DNA of 64,000 nt from UBA8941 sp963780545 (GTDB taxonomy: Archaea > Thermoproteota > Bathyarchaeia > TCS64), in the NCBI GenBank assembly GCA_963780545.1, contig CAWACK010000016.1, positions 1 through 64,000 of the forward strand, given 5' to 3'. A program made the translations under genes and the position numbers. This document shows, piece after piece, positions 27,560 to 35,021 of this stretch (positions are counted from its first letter, which is position 1; each line of letters opens with the position of its first letter). The notes beneath the pieces are model-generated. The model was not told the origin of the DNA, did no database searches, and saw only the letters and a list, made by a program, of their open reading frames with translations.

Positions 27560-27851
27560 GATGGAGAGCAAGTGCCCAAAATGCGGAGGGAGTATGGTGG
27601 AGGGTGAGATACATTTTGACACCGACGCCATTATGCCAAATCAGATGAACTCTTACATGGCGGGGATACCTAGCAGCCCTATTCCGAGCGTCTACCAATC
27701 CTCAACAAGCAAGCCCTATTGGGAAGAGAAGACTGGTAGGAAAACTGGTTTCATCCTTAAGAGCGATGAGAAGAGAACGCTCAAGATCAAAGGTTCCCGA
27801 TGCAGCCTCTGTGGATACGTCGAGCTATATGCTATAGACAAACGTGAGTAA
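27549..27851 (+). CDS. Small zinc-ribbon protein
   Basis: About 100 residues. An N-terminal CPKCGGSMVEGEIHF half-knuckle and a C-terminal CSLCGYVELYAIDKRE half-knuckle together form a zinc ribbon. Between them is a proline/serine-rich loop (MAGIPSSPIPSVYQSS) and KTGFILKSDEKRTLKIKGS. ATG 27549 and ATG 27561 are both possible. Function unknown; proteins of this shape bind nucleic acid or act as metal-dependent scaffolds. It stands alone between L12 and the S19e superoperon. Confidence 0.75.
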   Translation: MVNKMESKCPKCGGSMVEGEIHFDTDAIMPNQMNSYMAGIPSSPIPSVYQSSTSKPYWEEKTGRKTGFILKSDEKRTLKIKGSRCSLCGYVELYAIDKRE

Positions 27852-27930
27852 CTTACCTACCCCTACCGAGAAACAATGATCCATAAAAGCAACTTCCACT
27901 CAACAGGTCGCACACACGCTAACCATTGAC

Positions 27931-27967
27931 GGGCATTCTTTCTATCAGTTTACATGTTAGAATGCCC
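27931..27967. repeat. Perfect 9-bp inverted repeat (stem-loop)
   Basis: GGGCATTCT and its exact complement AGAATGCCC are separated by 19 bases. It lies about 80 bases after the zinc-ribbon gene and could terminate that transcript or be a relic of a mobile element end. No T-run follows directly. Confidence 0.5.
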
Positions 27968-28235
27968 TAATCTCATCAACTTGCTTTCTAAACATCATGG
28001 TTGACGTCGCAGAAATACATGAAGAGCTCCAACATAGAAGTCGCATATCGAACCGGGATTTTTAGAACTCTTTCATGGCTCCATCCCTAAATCGTTTCTC
28101 ATTATGACTCTTTTTTTCCGCTCCGTAAATTGATCTCATCACGCTATTGCCCTTTATAGAAGTGGAACCACTCGGCTAAACCTTTAAATTTGGAGGGCGT
28201 GGTTAACAGTTGCTAAAAAGCGGGGAAGGGCACAC

Positions 28236-28245
28236 GTATATATGC
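28236..28245 (+). promoter_or_regulatory. TATA box of the S19e superoperon
   Basis: GTATATATGC lies about 50 bases before the S19e ATG (28290). It predicts a start site near 28265-28270 and a short leader containing GGAAACGAG before the ATG. The element would drive the long run from S19e toward L10. Confidence 0.55.
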
Positions 28246-28289
28246 TGGAACCCGCACCGATAGAGTAGCATCTGGGAAAAGGAAACGAG

Positions 28290-28745
28290 ATGACGACCGC
28301 TTACGACGTGCCTGCAGACGTACTAATAGGGAAACTAAGTAGCTACATCAAGGAAAACATCAAAGAAGTCAATCCGCCCGAGTGGTCCGCTCACGTTAAG
28401 ACGGGCAGCCACGTCGAGAGAGTGCCACAGGAACCAGACTGGTGGTACGTCAGAACCGCCTCACTACTAAGGAAGCTCTATTTCAATGGACCCGTCGGGG
28501 TTCAGAGGCTGAGAAAGGAGTATGGCGGACGCAAAAGGAAGGGTAACGCCCCCGGTCACCATAGAAAGTCCGGCGGCAGCATCATTCGCATCTCACTCCA
28601 GCAGCTCGAGAAGGCAGGGCTAGTAGACAAGGTCGAGAAGTCCGGCCGTACAGTCAGCAAGAAAGGACGTAGCCTTCTCGACGCGATGTCGACCCAGATA
28701 AAAAAGGACCTGGACAGGGAGAAGCCAGAGTTAAAGGTATACTAG
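28290..28745 (+). CDS. rps19e: 30S ribosomal protein S19e
   Basis: Small-subunit protein eS19, 151 residues. MTTAYDVPADVLIGKLSSYI at the start, then WSAHVKTGSHVERVPQEPDW, VRTASLLRKLYFNGPVGVQR, and ISLQQLEKAGLVDK are all family blocks forming its winged-helix-like fold. It is the first gene of the superoperon; the next gene, a PDCD5-family DNA-binding protein, follows after twelve bases. Confidence 0.96.
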   Translation: MTTAYDVPADVLIGKLSSYIKENIKEVNPPEWSAHVKTGSHVERVPQEPDWWYVRTASLLRKLYFNGPVGVQRLRKEYGGRKRKGNAPGHHRKSGGSIIRISLQQLEKAGLVDKVEKSGRTVSKKGRSLLDAMSTQIKKDLDREKPELKVY

Positions 28746-28757
28746 GCGGGGACGCCA

Positions 28758-29096
28758 ATGTCGTCGGACGAGGAGCTTGAGCGACTAAAAGCCCAGCGAA
28801 TGGCCGAGCTTCAGGCCCGGCAACAGCAGGGCGTAGAGCAGCAGCGTGCAGCGGCTGAGGCTGAAGCCCAGAAGCAGGCGCTAATGCGTAGGCTTCTGAC
28901 GCCCGAGGCACGGCAGAGACTCACAAACATAAAGATGGTACGCCCCGAGTTCGGACAACAGCTCGAACATGAGCTCATCCAGCTGGCCCAGGCCGGAAGG
29001 GTACCCCTCCCCATAACGGACGAACAGCTGAAGAAGCTACTCGTCCAGATAGAGGGACAGCAGCAGAAAAGGGACATAACTATAAGGAGACTGTAG
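28758..29096 (+). CDS. PDCD5-family DNA-binding protein
   Basis: Small helical protein (112 residues) of the archaeal PDCD5/TFAR19 family. An N-terminal Gln/Glu-rich helix (ERLKAQRMAELQARQQQGVE) precedes the core RLLTPEARQRLTNIKMVRPE and the C-terminal ITDEQLKKLLVQIEGQQQK, with RDITIRRL at the end. Its partner L39e starts two bases after the stop. The pairing S19e-PDCD5-L39e is conserved in archaea. Exact role is uncertain; double-stranded DNA binding has been reported for family members. Confidence 0.92.
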   Translation: MSSDEELERLKAQRMAELQARQQQGVEQQRAAAEAEAQKQALMRRLLTPEARQRLTNIKMVRPEFGQQLEHELIQLAQAGRVPLPITDEQLKKLLVQIEGQQQKRDITIRRL

Positions 29097-29098
29097 CG

Positions 29099-29257
29099 AT
29101 GGCAAGAAACAAACCGCTGGCGTACAAACTTCGTCTAATAAAGGCGGGAAAGTCGAGCAAGTCTGTGCCTGCGTGGATAATAGCGAAGACCAATGGTAAG
29201 GTACGTTGGAGCCCCAAGAGTGTACGTGCCTGGCGCACTAGGAAACTCAAGGACTGA
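29099..29257 (+). CDS. rpl39e: 50S ribosomal protein L39e
   Basis: A 52-residue basic protein, MARNKPLAYKLRLIKAGKSS at the start and VRWSPKSVRAWRTRKLKD at the end, a textbook eL39 that lines the peptide exit tunnel. The gene starts two bases after the PDCD5-family stop and ends six bases before L31e, so it is deep in the superoperon. The AAGGAG-like sequence (29083-29088) inside the preceding gene serves as its ribosome binding site. Confidence 0.95.
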   Translation: MARNKPLAYKLRLIKAGKSSKSVPAWIIAKTNGKVRWSPKSVRAWRTRKLKD

Positions 29258-29263
29258 TGAGAC

Positions 29264-29533
29264 ATGTCTGAGCAGGAACGAATCTATACGGTCCCTCTAA
29301 AGGAGGCTTGGCACGCTCAGAGATACAGGCGTAGCGAGAAGGCGATGATGGTCCTTAAGGCATTCGCAAAGCGCCACATGAAGGCGAATGATGTCGCCGT
29401 CGACAACGCTGTCAACGAAACCATCTGGGCCAGAGGCATCAAGAGCCCGCCCCACAAGATTAGGGTTAAGATGACGAAGGACGACGAAGGCAAGGTCACC
29501 ATCACCATGGCTGAGGTTGCGATCGGAGGCTGA
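29264..29533 (+). CDS. rpl31e: 50S ribosomal protein L31e
   Basis: Large-subunit protein eL31, 89 residues. It has IYTVPLKEAWHAQRYRRSEK, AMMVLKAFAKRHMKANDVAV and the family hallmark IWARGIKSPPHKIRVKMTKD. In many archaea an aIF6 gene follows; here LX follows after nine bases, so aIF6 must be elsewhere. All neighbours are on the same strand. Confidence 0.95.
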   Translation: MSEQERIYTVPLKEAWHAQRYRRSEKAMMVLKAFAKRHMKANDVAVDNAVNETIWARGIKSPPHKIRVKMTKDDEGKVTITMAEVAIGG

Positions 29534-29542
29534 GAATAAGGA

Positions 29543-29755
29543 ATGAGCGAAACCAAGATATTTCGTGTCACGGGCGAGATAAACAAACAGAAATTCTTCA
29601 TCCCTATGGCCTTCAGCCAAGAGATCAGAGCAGCAAAGATGGAGCACGCTGTGGAACGCGTCTATACAGAAATGGGTAGCCGCCACCGCGCTAAGCGCAA
29701 CCAGATCACGATCCTCAGCGTCGAAGAGGTCCAGATCGAGGAGAAGGCAGGGTAG
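29543..29755 (+). CDS. rplX: 50S ribosomal protein LX (L18a/eL20)
   Basis: A 70-residue archaeal LX protein: IFRVTGEINKQKFFIPMAFS, then QEIRAAKMEHAVERVYTEMG and the C-terminal strand NQITILSVEEVQIEEK. It is one half of the eukaryotic eL20 fold. LX is present in Crenarchaeota, Bathyarchaeia and many Euryarchaeota but missing from some lineages. Prefoldin alpha follows after five bases. Confidence 0.93.
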   Translation: MSETKIFRVTGEINKQKFFIPMAFSQEIRAAKMEHAVERVYTEMGSRHRAKRNQITILSVEEVQIEEKAG

Positions 29756-29760
29756 AAGCC

Positions 29761-30207
29761 TTGGCTTCCCAAAGCAAAGAAGACCAACTTCGTAGGGTTC
29801 TATATGAGCTTCAGCTAATGGAGGGAACCGCGCAGATCCTTCAACAGAGGATCCAAGTACTCTCGAGTGCCCAAGCAGAGCTCCACATGAGTCAGCAGAG
29901 TCTTAACGATATGAAAGATCTTAAGCTAGACACACCCATCCTAGTGCCAGTTGGCGGCTCGACATTCATACATGCGAAGACAGGTAGCCTCGACAAAGTC
30001 ATCATAGGCGTTGGGGCCGATGTTTCAGTGGAGATGGAGTTGCCAAAGGCTCTAGAGGATGTCAACAAGCGCCTCGAGGAGGTGGAAAAGACATTAGCCT
30101 CGGTGGAGGAGCAATTGGAGCAAGTCATCGCCCAGATGCAGAGCCACCAGGAAGTGGGTAACAGGCTCTCAACCGAGCTCCAGGGTGAGGCCGCCAGTGT
30201 TCGATAA
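29761..30207 (+). CDS. pfdA: Prefoldin subunit alpha
   Basis: Chaperone subunit of 148 residues. Two coiled-coil helices (LRRVLYELQLMEGTAQILQQ at the N-terminus, EVEKTLASVEEQLEQVIAQM at the C-terminus) flank the beta hairpin PILVPVGGSTFIHAKTGSLD. The hexamer delivers unfolded proteins to the thermosome. The start is TTG 29761, five bases after the LX stop, and the end overlaps the FtsY start. Confidence 0.92.
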   Translation: MASQSKEDQLRRVLYELQLMEGTAQILQQRIQVLSSAQAELHMSQQSLNDMKDLKLDTPILVPVGGSTFIHAKTGSLDKVIIGVGADVSVEMELPKALEDVNKRLEEVEKTLASVEEQLEQVIAQMQSHQEVGNRLSTELQGEAASVR

Positions 30208-31108
30208 GCTTAAGCAAGGTCTCAAGGGCATAGTCGATAAGATTTCTAAGACAGGCCTGAGTGATAAAGACCTAGATCCCTTAATCTGGGACCTCCAGAT
30301 TCAGCTCATAGGAAATGATGTCTCCGTTCAGGTAGCAGAGAAGGTTTGTGAGGAGCTAAAATCGCGACTCGTAGGACAGGAAGCAAACCGCTTCGGTGGA
30401 AAATCCAACCTTGTAAAGAACGCGCTTAAGGAGTCGATCGAAGTGGTGATGCACACCGAAAAGAGTATAGATCTCATCCAAGCGGTTACAGACGCGAAGA
30501 AGCAAGGCCACCCATACATCATCATGTTCGTTGGCATCAATGGCACGGGGAAGACTACGAGCATCGCCAAGGTCACTAGACTCCTCCAAAAGAACGGTTT
30601 CAGCGTCGTCCTCGCATCAGGAGACACATACCGAGCGGGTGCAATAGAGCAGCTTGAGGAACACGCGAGGCGCCTTAACGTCAAAGTAGTCAAACACCAG
30701 TATGGCAGCGATGCTGCTGCTGTAGGCTACGATGCTATACAGCACGCTAAAGCGAAGGGCATAGATGTCGTCCTCATAGACACCGCAGGTAGAATGCAGA
30801 CAAACCGTAACCTCATGGATGAGCTCACAAAAATCAAGCGCGTCGTCCAGCCAGATCTCACCATCATGATTCTAGATAGCCTCATCGGTAATGATGCGAC
30901 GGAGGAGGCACTCACATTTAATAAGGCTGTAGGATTCGATGCAGCAATTCTTACGAAAGTCGATGCTGACGCGAAGGGAGGCTCCAGCCTAAGTGTAAGC
31001 TACCTCACAGGGAAACCTGTTATCTATATTGGCGTCGGGCAGGGTTACGACGACCTCCAGCCCTTCGACGCTGGTTGGTTTGCAGAAAAACTGCTCGGGG
31101 ATTCGTAA
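30197..31108 (+). CDS. ftsY: Signal recognition particle receptor FtsY
   Basis: SRP receptor GTPase, about 303 residues. The N-terminal helical part begins MFDKLKQGLKGIVDKISKTG. The NG domain has the P-loop GINGTGKTTSIAKV, DTYRAGAIEQLEEHA, DTAGRMQTN and TKVDADAKGGSSLS. GTG 30197 is favoured over GTG 30185 because family members start M-F-x-K-L and GGTGAG lies upstream. It overlaps prefoldin alpha by eleven bases and precedes SecE, grouping protein-targeting genes. Confidence 0.93.
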   Translation: MFDKLKQGLKGIVDKISKTGLSDKDLDPLIWDLQIQLIGNDVSVQVAEKVCEELKSRLVGQEANRFGGKSNLVKNALKESIEVVMHTEKSIDLIQAVTDAKKQGHPYIIMFVGINGTGKTTSIAKVTRLLQKNGFSVVLASGDTYRAGAIEQLEEHARRLNVKVVKHQYGSDAAAVGYDAIQHAKAKGIDVVLIDTAGRMQTNRNLMDELTKIKRVVQPDLTIMILDSLIGNDATEEALTFNKAVGFDAAILTKVDADAKGGSSLSVSYLTGKPVIYIGVGQGYDDLQPFDAGWFAEKLLGDS

Positions 31109-31111
31109 AGA

Positions 31112-31119
31112 TTTTAAAG
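31112..31119 (+). promoter_or_regulatory. TATA-like element upstream of SecE
   Basis: TTTTAAAG lies just after the FtsY stop and about 35 bases before the SecE ATG at 31150. It predicts a nearly leaderless internal transcript for SecE and possibly Spt5. Confidence 0.45.
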
Positions 31120-31149
31120 CTTCTGCGTCCCCTCACTGGGCGATAAGAC

Positions 31150-31323
31150 ATGGGCGTACGTGATTTCATCGACAGCGCGAAGCGACTCCTAATTACCATC
31201 AACAGACCAGACTGGAAGACCTACAGCCTTAGCCTAAAGGTAGTCCTCCTTGGTGTCGGCATCTTAGGCGCAATCGGCTATATAATTCGACTCGTTGCAG
31301 TCGTTCTACAACCGGTTGGCTGA
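31150..31323 (+). CDS. secE: Preprotein translocase subunit SecE (Sec61 gamma)
   Basis: A 57-residue single-pass membrane protein: cytoplasmic amphipathic helix MGVRDFIDSAKRLLITINRP, then the PDW-x-x-Y motif typical of archaeal SecE, then a transmembrane helix LKVVLLGVGILGAIGYIIRL near the C-terminus. It forms the translocon with SecY. The gene lies between FtsY and the Spt5 gene, the common archaeal position upstream of nusG/spt5 and L11. Confidence 0.92.
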   Translation: MGVRDFIDSAKRLLITINRPDWKTYSLSLKVVLLGVGILGAIGYIIRLVAVVLQPVG

Positions 31324-31409
31324 AAGCCACTTTTTAGCCAGAATATTTTATGGGTCACGGTTTTCGCTAATTCAGCAATATTAATATTAGCCATCTGCTA
31401 TCGCATACG

Positions 31410-31892
31410 GTGCAACCGGACGTGGCTAACGTGCCAGAGAAGCCCCAATCCCAGCTTTACGCAGTGAAGGTCACAAACGGCCAGGAGAGAACAGTAGCTG
31501 AGATGCTAGCCGATAAGGCAAAGATCGAGCACATAGCCATCCTAGCGATACTGGCGCCTTCCGAGCTGAAGGGCTACATAATCGTCGAATCCGCTAATCC
31601 TCACATGGTTGATGAGCTCATACGTGGCGTAAGATACGCCAGGGAACGTGTGCAGGGAACTGTCTCACCGCAAGAGGTGGAACACTACTTGGAAACGAAG
31701 CCAGCTATCGAGGGTCTGGCGGAGGGTACACTAGTGGATGTCGTAGCAGGACCCTTCAAGGGTATGCAAGCCAAGGTTGTGCGCGTGGATACCTCCAAGG
31801 AGGAAGTAACGATAGAGATCCTGGAGGCGGCGTTTAGCCTGCCGATAACCGTCCACGCCGACTATGTCCGGGAGGTTAAAGGAGCTAATTAG
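31410..31892 (+). CDS. spt5: Transcription elongation factor Spt5 (NusG family)
   Basis: A 160-residue Spt5 with an NGN domain (LYAVKVTNGQERTVAEMLAD ... SELKGYIIVESANPHMVDEL) and one KOW domain (EGTLVDVVAGPFKGMQAKVV). It binds RNA polymerase as a heterodimer with Spt4 and promotes processivity. It starts at GTG 31410, with an AT-rich leader, and is followed two bases later by L11, as in most archaea and bacteria. Confidence 0.94.
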   Translation: MQPDVANVPEKPQSQLYAVKVTNGQERTVAEMLADKAKIEHIAILAILAPSELKGYIIVESANPHMVDELIRGVRYARERVQGTVSPQEVEHYLETKPAIEGLAEGTLVDVVAGPFKGMQAKVVRVDTSKEEVTIEILEAAFSLPITVHADYVREVKGAN

Positions 31893-31894
31893 AT

Positions 31895-32380
31895 TTGGTA
31901 GAAAAAAAGTTCAACTTTATAGTCCCCGGTGGGGGGGCGTCAGGTGGCCCACCGATCGGTCCCGCTCTTGGCCCTATGGGCGTCAATATTATGCAGATCG
32001 TCGCTGAGATCAACAAGCAGACCGACGAGTACAAGGGGACTCCAGTCCCCGTGGATGTATTCATAGACACTGACACTCGCGCATTCACTGTGAAGGTCGG
32101 GATGCTGAGCACATTCGCACTGCTGACGCAGGCTGTGAAGATTACGAAGGGATCAAGCACACCCAACTCCGTAAAGGTGGGTGACCTCGCATTCGACGAG
32201 CTCGTGAGCGTGGCGAAGAAGAAGAAGCCAGGCCTCTACGCGGCTAACCTCAAAGCAGCCGTCCGTGAGGTGCTCGGTACGTGTCACAGTATGGGCGTCA
32301 CCGTCGATGGGAAGTCTGCTGGTGAGGTCCAAGAGCTCATTAAAAGTGGGGCATTTGACGCCCAACTAAAGGAGGACTAA
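31895..32380 (+). CDS. rpl11: 50S ribosomal protein L11
   Basis: uL11, 161 residues. It starts at TTG 31895 and reads VPGGGASGGPPIGPALGPMG, the typical N-terminal strand binding the GTPase-associated rRNA. DTDTRAFTVKVGMLSTFALL and the C-terminal SMGVTVDGKSAGEVQELIKS follow. It overlaps nothing but has only two bases before it and two bases before L1, so translation is tightly coupled. Confidence 0.95.
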   Translation: MVEKKFNFIVPGGGASGGPPIGPALGPMGVNIMQIVAEINKQTDEYKGTPVPVDVFIDTDTRAFTVKVGMLSTFALLTQAVKITKGSSTPNSVKVGDLAFDELVSVAKKKKPGLYAANLKAAVREVLGTCHSMGVTVDGKSAGEVQELIKSGAFDAQLKED

Positions 32381-32382
32381 CA

Positions 32383-33027
32383 TTGTCCCTACAGAGGAAG
32401 GACATATCTGAGGCTATCTTAAAGGCGCGCCAAGCATCTAAAAAGCGCCGCTTTGAACAGACCTTTGAACTCGCCATCAACCTCCGAGAGCTCGATATGA
32501 AGAGACCGGAGAACAGGGTAAACCTTCGTGTACAGCTTCCCAACGGGATCGGTGGTCAGAAGGTCCTAGTCTTCGCGGGTGGTGACCTCGCCTTAAGAGC
32601 CCGCAGGAGCGGAGCGGATGAGGTCATCGAGCCTGCCGAGCTCAGCGAGCTGGCAAAGGATAAAAAGGCGGCGAAGAAGAGACTCAAAGACTTCGACATA
32701 TTCATCAGTGAGGCACCGTTAATGCCGACGGTGGGTCGAGTCGCAGGTCCAATCCTAGGTCCACGCGGCAAGATGCCTACTCCTGTGCCACCGCAGGCAC
32801 CCGTCGATAATGTCATCGAGCGCGAGAGACGTGCGATTGTTCTGAGAAGTCGCGATAAGATGTTTGTACATTGCATGGTCGGACGCGAGAACATGACCGA
32901 CGAGCAGCTTACCCAGAACATAGAGACCGTCCTTAACAACCTAATTGGCGTTACGAAGAGGGGCTACGGCAATATCAAAAGTATCTACCTCAAGACCACG
33001 ATGGGTGAGGCAGTGAGGCTTTTCTGA
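32383..33027 (+). CDS. rpl1: 50S ribosomal protein L1
   Basis: uL1, 214 residues, also starting at TTG. It shows RFEQTFELAINLRELDMKRP, VFAGGDLALRARRSGADEV and GRVAGPILGPRGKMPTPVPP, the rRNA-binding centre. In other archaea L1 represses its own operon by binding the mRNA. A regulatory stem mimicking 23S rRNA was not identified here. L10 starts ten bases later. Confidence 0.95.
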   Translation: MSLQRKDISEAILKARQASKKRRFEQTFELAINLRELDMKRPENRVNLRVQLPNGIGGQKVLVFAGGDLALRARRSGADEVIEPAELSELAKDKKAAKKRLKDFDIFISEAPLMPTVGRVAGPILGPRGKMPTPVPPQAPVDNVIERERRAIVLRSRDKMFVHCMVGRENMTDEQLTQNIETVLNNLIGVTKRGYGNIKSIYLKTTMGEAVRLF

Positions 33028-33037
33028 GGTGGTATGA

Positions 33038-33889
33038 ATGTCGCAAGTATCTGAACAGAAGGCAGGAGTCGTCGAACAGACCGTCGACCTGCTAAATAAA
33101 TATAATGTCATAGCTGCAGCAAACCTCTTCAAAGTCCAGAGCGCAATGCTAATGGACCTCCGCAAAAGCCTCAGGGGTCAGCTCGAGATCAAGACAGTCA
33201 AGAATACACTAATGCGCATCAGCATGGAGAAGGCCCAGAAGCCAGGCGTGAAAGAGTTCATAAGGGCAGTCGAGGGACCAAATGTATTCCTCTTCACCAA
33301 CGGTAACCCCTTCAAACTGGCGATGAACCTTGAGAAGAGCAAGGTCGAGAGCTTCGCAAAGGGAGGCGACAAGGCGCTCAAGCAACTCGTCATCCCAGCG
33401 GGCAACACAGGGATTAGCCCAGGCCCAATGATCAGTAAGTTTGGTGGGCTCGGGATCAAGACCCGTATCGAGGGTGGTAACATTTGGGTCGTCGCTGACA
33501 CAGTCATTGCCGAGAGGGGTGAGGAGATCACCGCTGACATGGCTGACCTCCTTCAGAGACTCGGAATAAAGGCGGCGCAGAGCGGTCTTAGCATCAAGGT
33601 AGTCTACGAGAACGGTATGTTAATTCCCGGCGAGTCGCTGGTGTTGGACGTATCCAGCTACAAGAAGCAGTTCATGGACGCCTTTAGTGGGGCCTTCCAG
33701 GTCGCACTAAAGAGCGAATACGTCACAGTTGCAACGGCGCCGACGCTGATCAGCCTTGCCCTCCAGAATGCGAAGACAGTCGCTGTGGAGGCTGGTTACG
33801 TCACTCAGGATACCGTAGCGGAGATAATTGCTAAAGCCAACGCCCAGGCGAAAAATCTTCAGGCGAAGGTCGACGCTAAGTCCACATAG
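33038..33889 (+). CDS. rpl10: 50S ribosomal protein L10 (P0), without acidic C-terminal tail
   Basis: uL10 stalk base, 283 residues. It has EQTVDLLNKYNVIAAANLFK, RKSLRGQLEIKTVKNTLMRI and GNTGISPGPMISKFGGLGIK, then the long helical region that binds L12 dimers. The usual archaeal end, an acidic stretch followed by a GLG-x-LF motif like that of L12, is missing; the protein stops at AQAKNLQAKVDAKST. No rescue by a frameshift is visible downstream. L12 is encoded elsewhere (26918-27223). Confidence 0.92.
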   Translation: MSQVSEQKAGVVEQTVDLLNKYNVIAAANLFKVQSAMLMDLRKSLRGQLEIKTVKNTLMRISMEKAQKPGVKEFIRAVEGPNVFLFTNGNPFKLAMNLEKSKVESFAKGGDKALKQLVIPAGNTGISPGPMISKFGGLGIKTRIEGGNIWVVADTVIAERGEEITADMADLLQRLGIKAAQSGLSIKVVYENGMLIPGESLVLDVSSYKKQFMDAFSGAFQVALKSEYVTVATAPTLISLALQNAKTVAVEAGYVTQDTVAEIIAKANAQAKNLQAKVDAKST

Positions 33890-33897
33890 AAGCTACC

Positions 33898-33904
33898 TTT
33901 TTTT
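33898..33904 (+). terminator. T-run after L10
   Basis: Seven consecutive T residues begin nine bases after the L10 stop, the kind of oligo-T signal that ends transcription in archaea, consistent with the superoperon ending here. Confidence 0.5.
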
Positions 33905-34079
33905 CACAAATCTTCTCAAGCGCAAATTTTTGTGCGGTTTCCAAAATATGGCGGATTCTTCCGATTATTATATTAAATAAACGCTTCGAGTTCATTGCAG
34001 GCTTAGGCTCACTACATACGGTTTTTTGAGGGATGCCGATTCATAGCCAATATAAGCCACGAGTTTGTCCTTAACGTCT

Positions 34080-34604
34080 ATGGACGTCCTCGTGGCAATT
34101 GAGACGCGTAGGAGCGTCAGGAAGTTTAAGCCCGCCCCTATTCCGGACGGTGACCTCGAAAAGATCTTGGACGCTGGAAGGCTGGCGCCTTCCGCTGGCA
34201 ACAAACAGCCGTGGGGCTTCGTCGTTGTCCGTGACGTGGAGCGGAGAAAGATGCTAGCCGAGGCAGCGAGAAACCAGATGTGGACCGCTGACGCTGGAGC
34301 ATTCCTCGCCGTCTTCGGAGACCCAACTGGATCGCCAGGCGTTTATCTCCGGTGGCTGGAGCGGGACCCGATGATCGCAGTAGAGAACATTGTCCTTGCG
34401 GCCTGGAGTCTAGGCTATGGAACCTGCTGGATAGGTGCCTTCGAGGAGGAAAGAGTCAAGCTTCTCTTGGGGATACCAGCGGATAAGAAAGTGATCTGTC
34501 TGCTTCCGATCGGCGTCCCTGCGGAGAGACCTGATCCAAAACCAAGGCGGGTCTTTAAAGATGTCTTCCATGCCGAGGTCTACGGAAAACCCTTAGAACT
34601 CTAG
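34080..34604 (+). CDS. Nitroreductase-family FMN oxidoreductase
   Basis: A flavoprotein of 174 residues. It opens MDVLVAIETRRSVRKFKPAP, has the FMN-contact region RLAPSAGNKQPWGFVVVRD and the later GYGTCWIGAFEE and LPIGVPAERPDPKPR. The length is short for the family but complete. ATG 34080 is preferred; TTG 34065 is upstream. The substrate cannot be told; family members reduce nitro groups, quinones or flavins, or dehalogenate. The stop overlaps that of the convergent cupin gene. Confidence 0.88.
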   Translation: MDVLVAIETRRSVRKFKPAPIPDGDLEKILDAGRLAPSAGNKQPWGFVVVRDVERRKMLAEAARNQMWTADAGAFLAVFGDPTGSPGVYLRWLERDPMIAVENIVLAAWSLGYGTCWIGAFEEERVKLLLGIPADKKVICLLPIGVPAERPDPKPRRVFKDVFHAEVYGKPLEL

Positions 34605-34945
34605 GTTTTTTTCCTCTGCGTAGGCTCCACAGCGATGAACTTGAGTGTCTTATCTCCGGTGTTCCTAATTTGGTGTAGCTCGTTCGGCTTGATGTAGATG
34701 ACCTCTAAGGGGTTTATCGGGCTCACGCCGTTCTCATCTCGGACTTCGCCTGTTCCCTCGAGGAAGAACATCGCGTGTTCATAGGGGTGCGAGTGCCGCA
34801 ACGTGTTACCACCTGGCTTGACCTCAACAAACATCATCGACACTAATGCCCCAGAATCCTGATCTACAAGCCACCGCCTTTTGGCGTCCTGTGCCTCATC
34901 ACCTATTTCGACGAGCGGGACATCCTCATAGTAGAAGTGCTTCAT
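34601..34945 (-). CDS. Cupin-domain protein
   Basis: A single-domain cupin, 114 residues from ATG 34945 (the frame is open to 35047 but the upstream part is not family-like). Cupin motif 1 is TLRHSHPYEHAMFFLEGTG with the His-His-Glu metal set, and motif 2 is IKPNELHQIRNTGDKTLKFI. It may be a small metal-dependent isomerase or sensor; no specific function is assigned. It is divergent from a HAD phosphatase gene whose start lies 76 bases away. Confidence 0.85.
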   Translation of the reverse strand: MKHFYYEDVPLVEIGDEAQDAKRRWLVDQDSGALVSMMFVEVKPGGNTLRHSHPYEHAMFFLEGTGEVRDENGVSPINPLEVIYIKPNELHQIRNTGDKTLKFIAVEPTQRKKT

Positions 34946-35021
34946 AGTTGAATAACAGGATTCGCTGGGAATAAGTGTGGCGGCTCGGAACGGTTTAATG
35001 GAGCCACAGCGACTAATTTGC

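Larger units (their letters stand above)
27852..28289. other. Intergenic region before S19e superoperon, with a hairpin
   Basis: No protein gene is evident. A perfect 9-base inverted repeat GGGCATTCT (27931-27939) and AGAATGCCC (27959-27967) encloses a 19-base loop. A TATA-like TTTAAATT lies at about 28183-28190, and a second, better placed one at 28237-28244 serves S19e. The rest is AT-rich with no family match. Confidence 0.45.
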
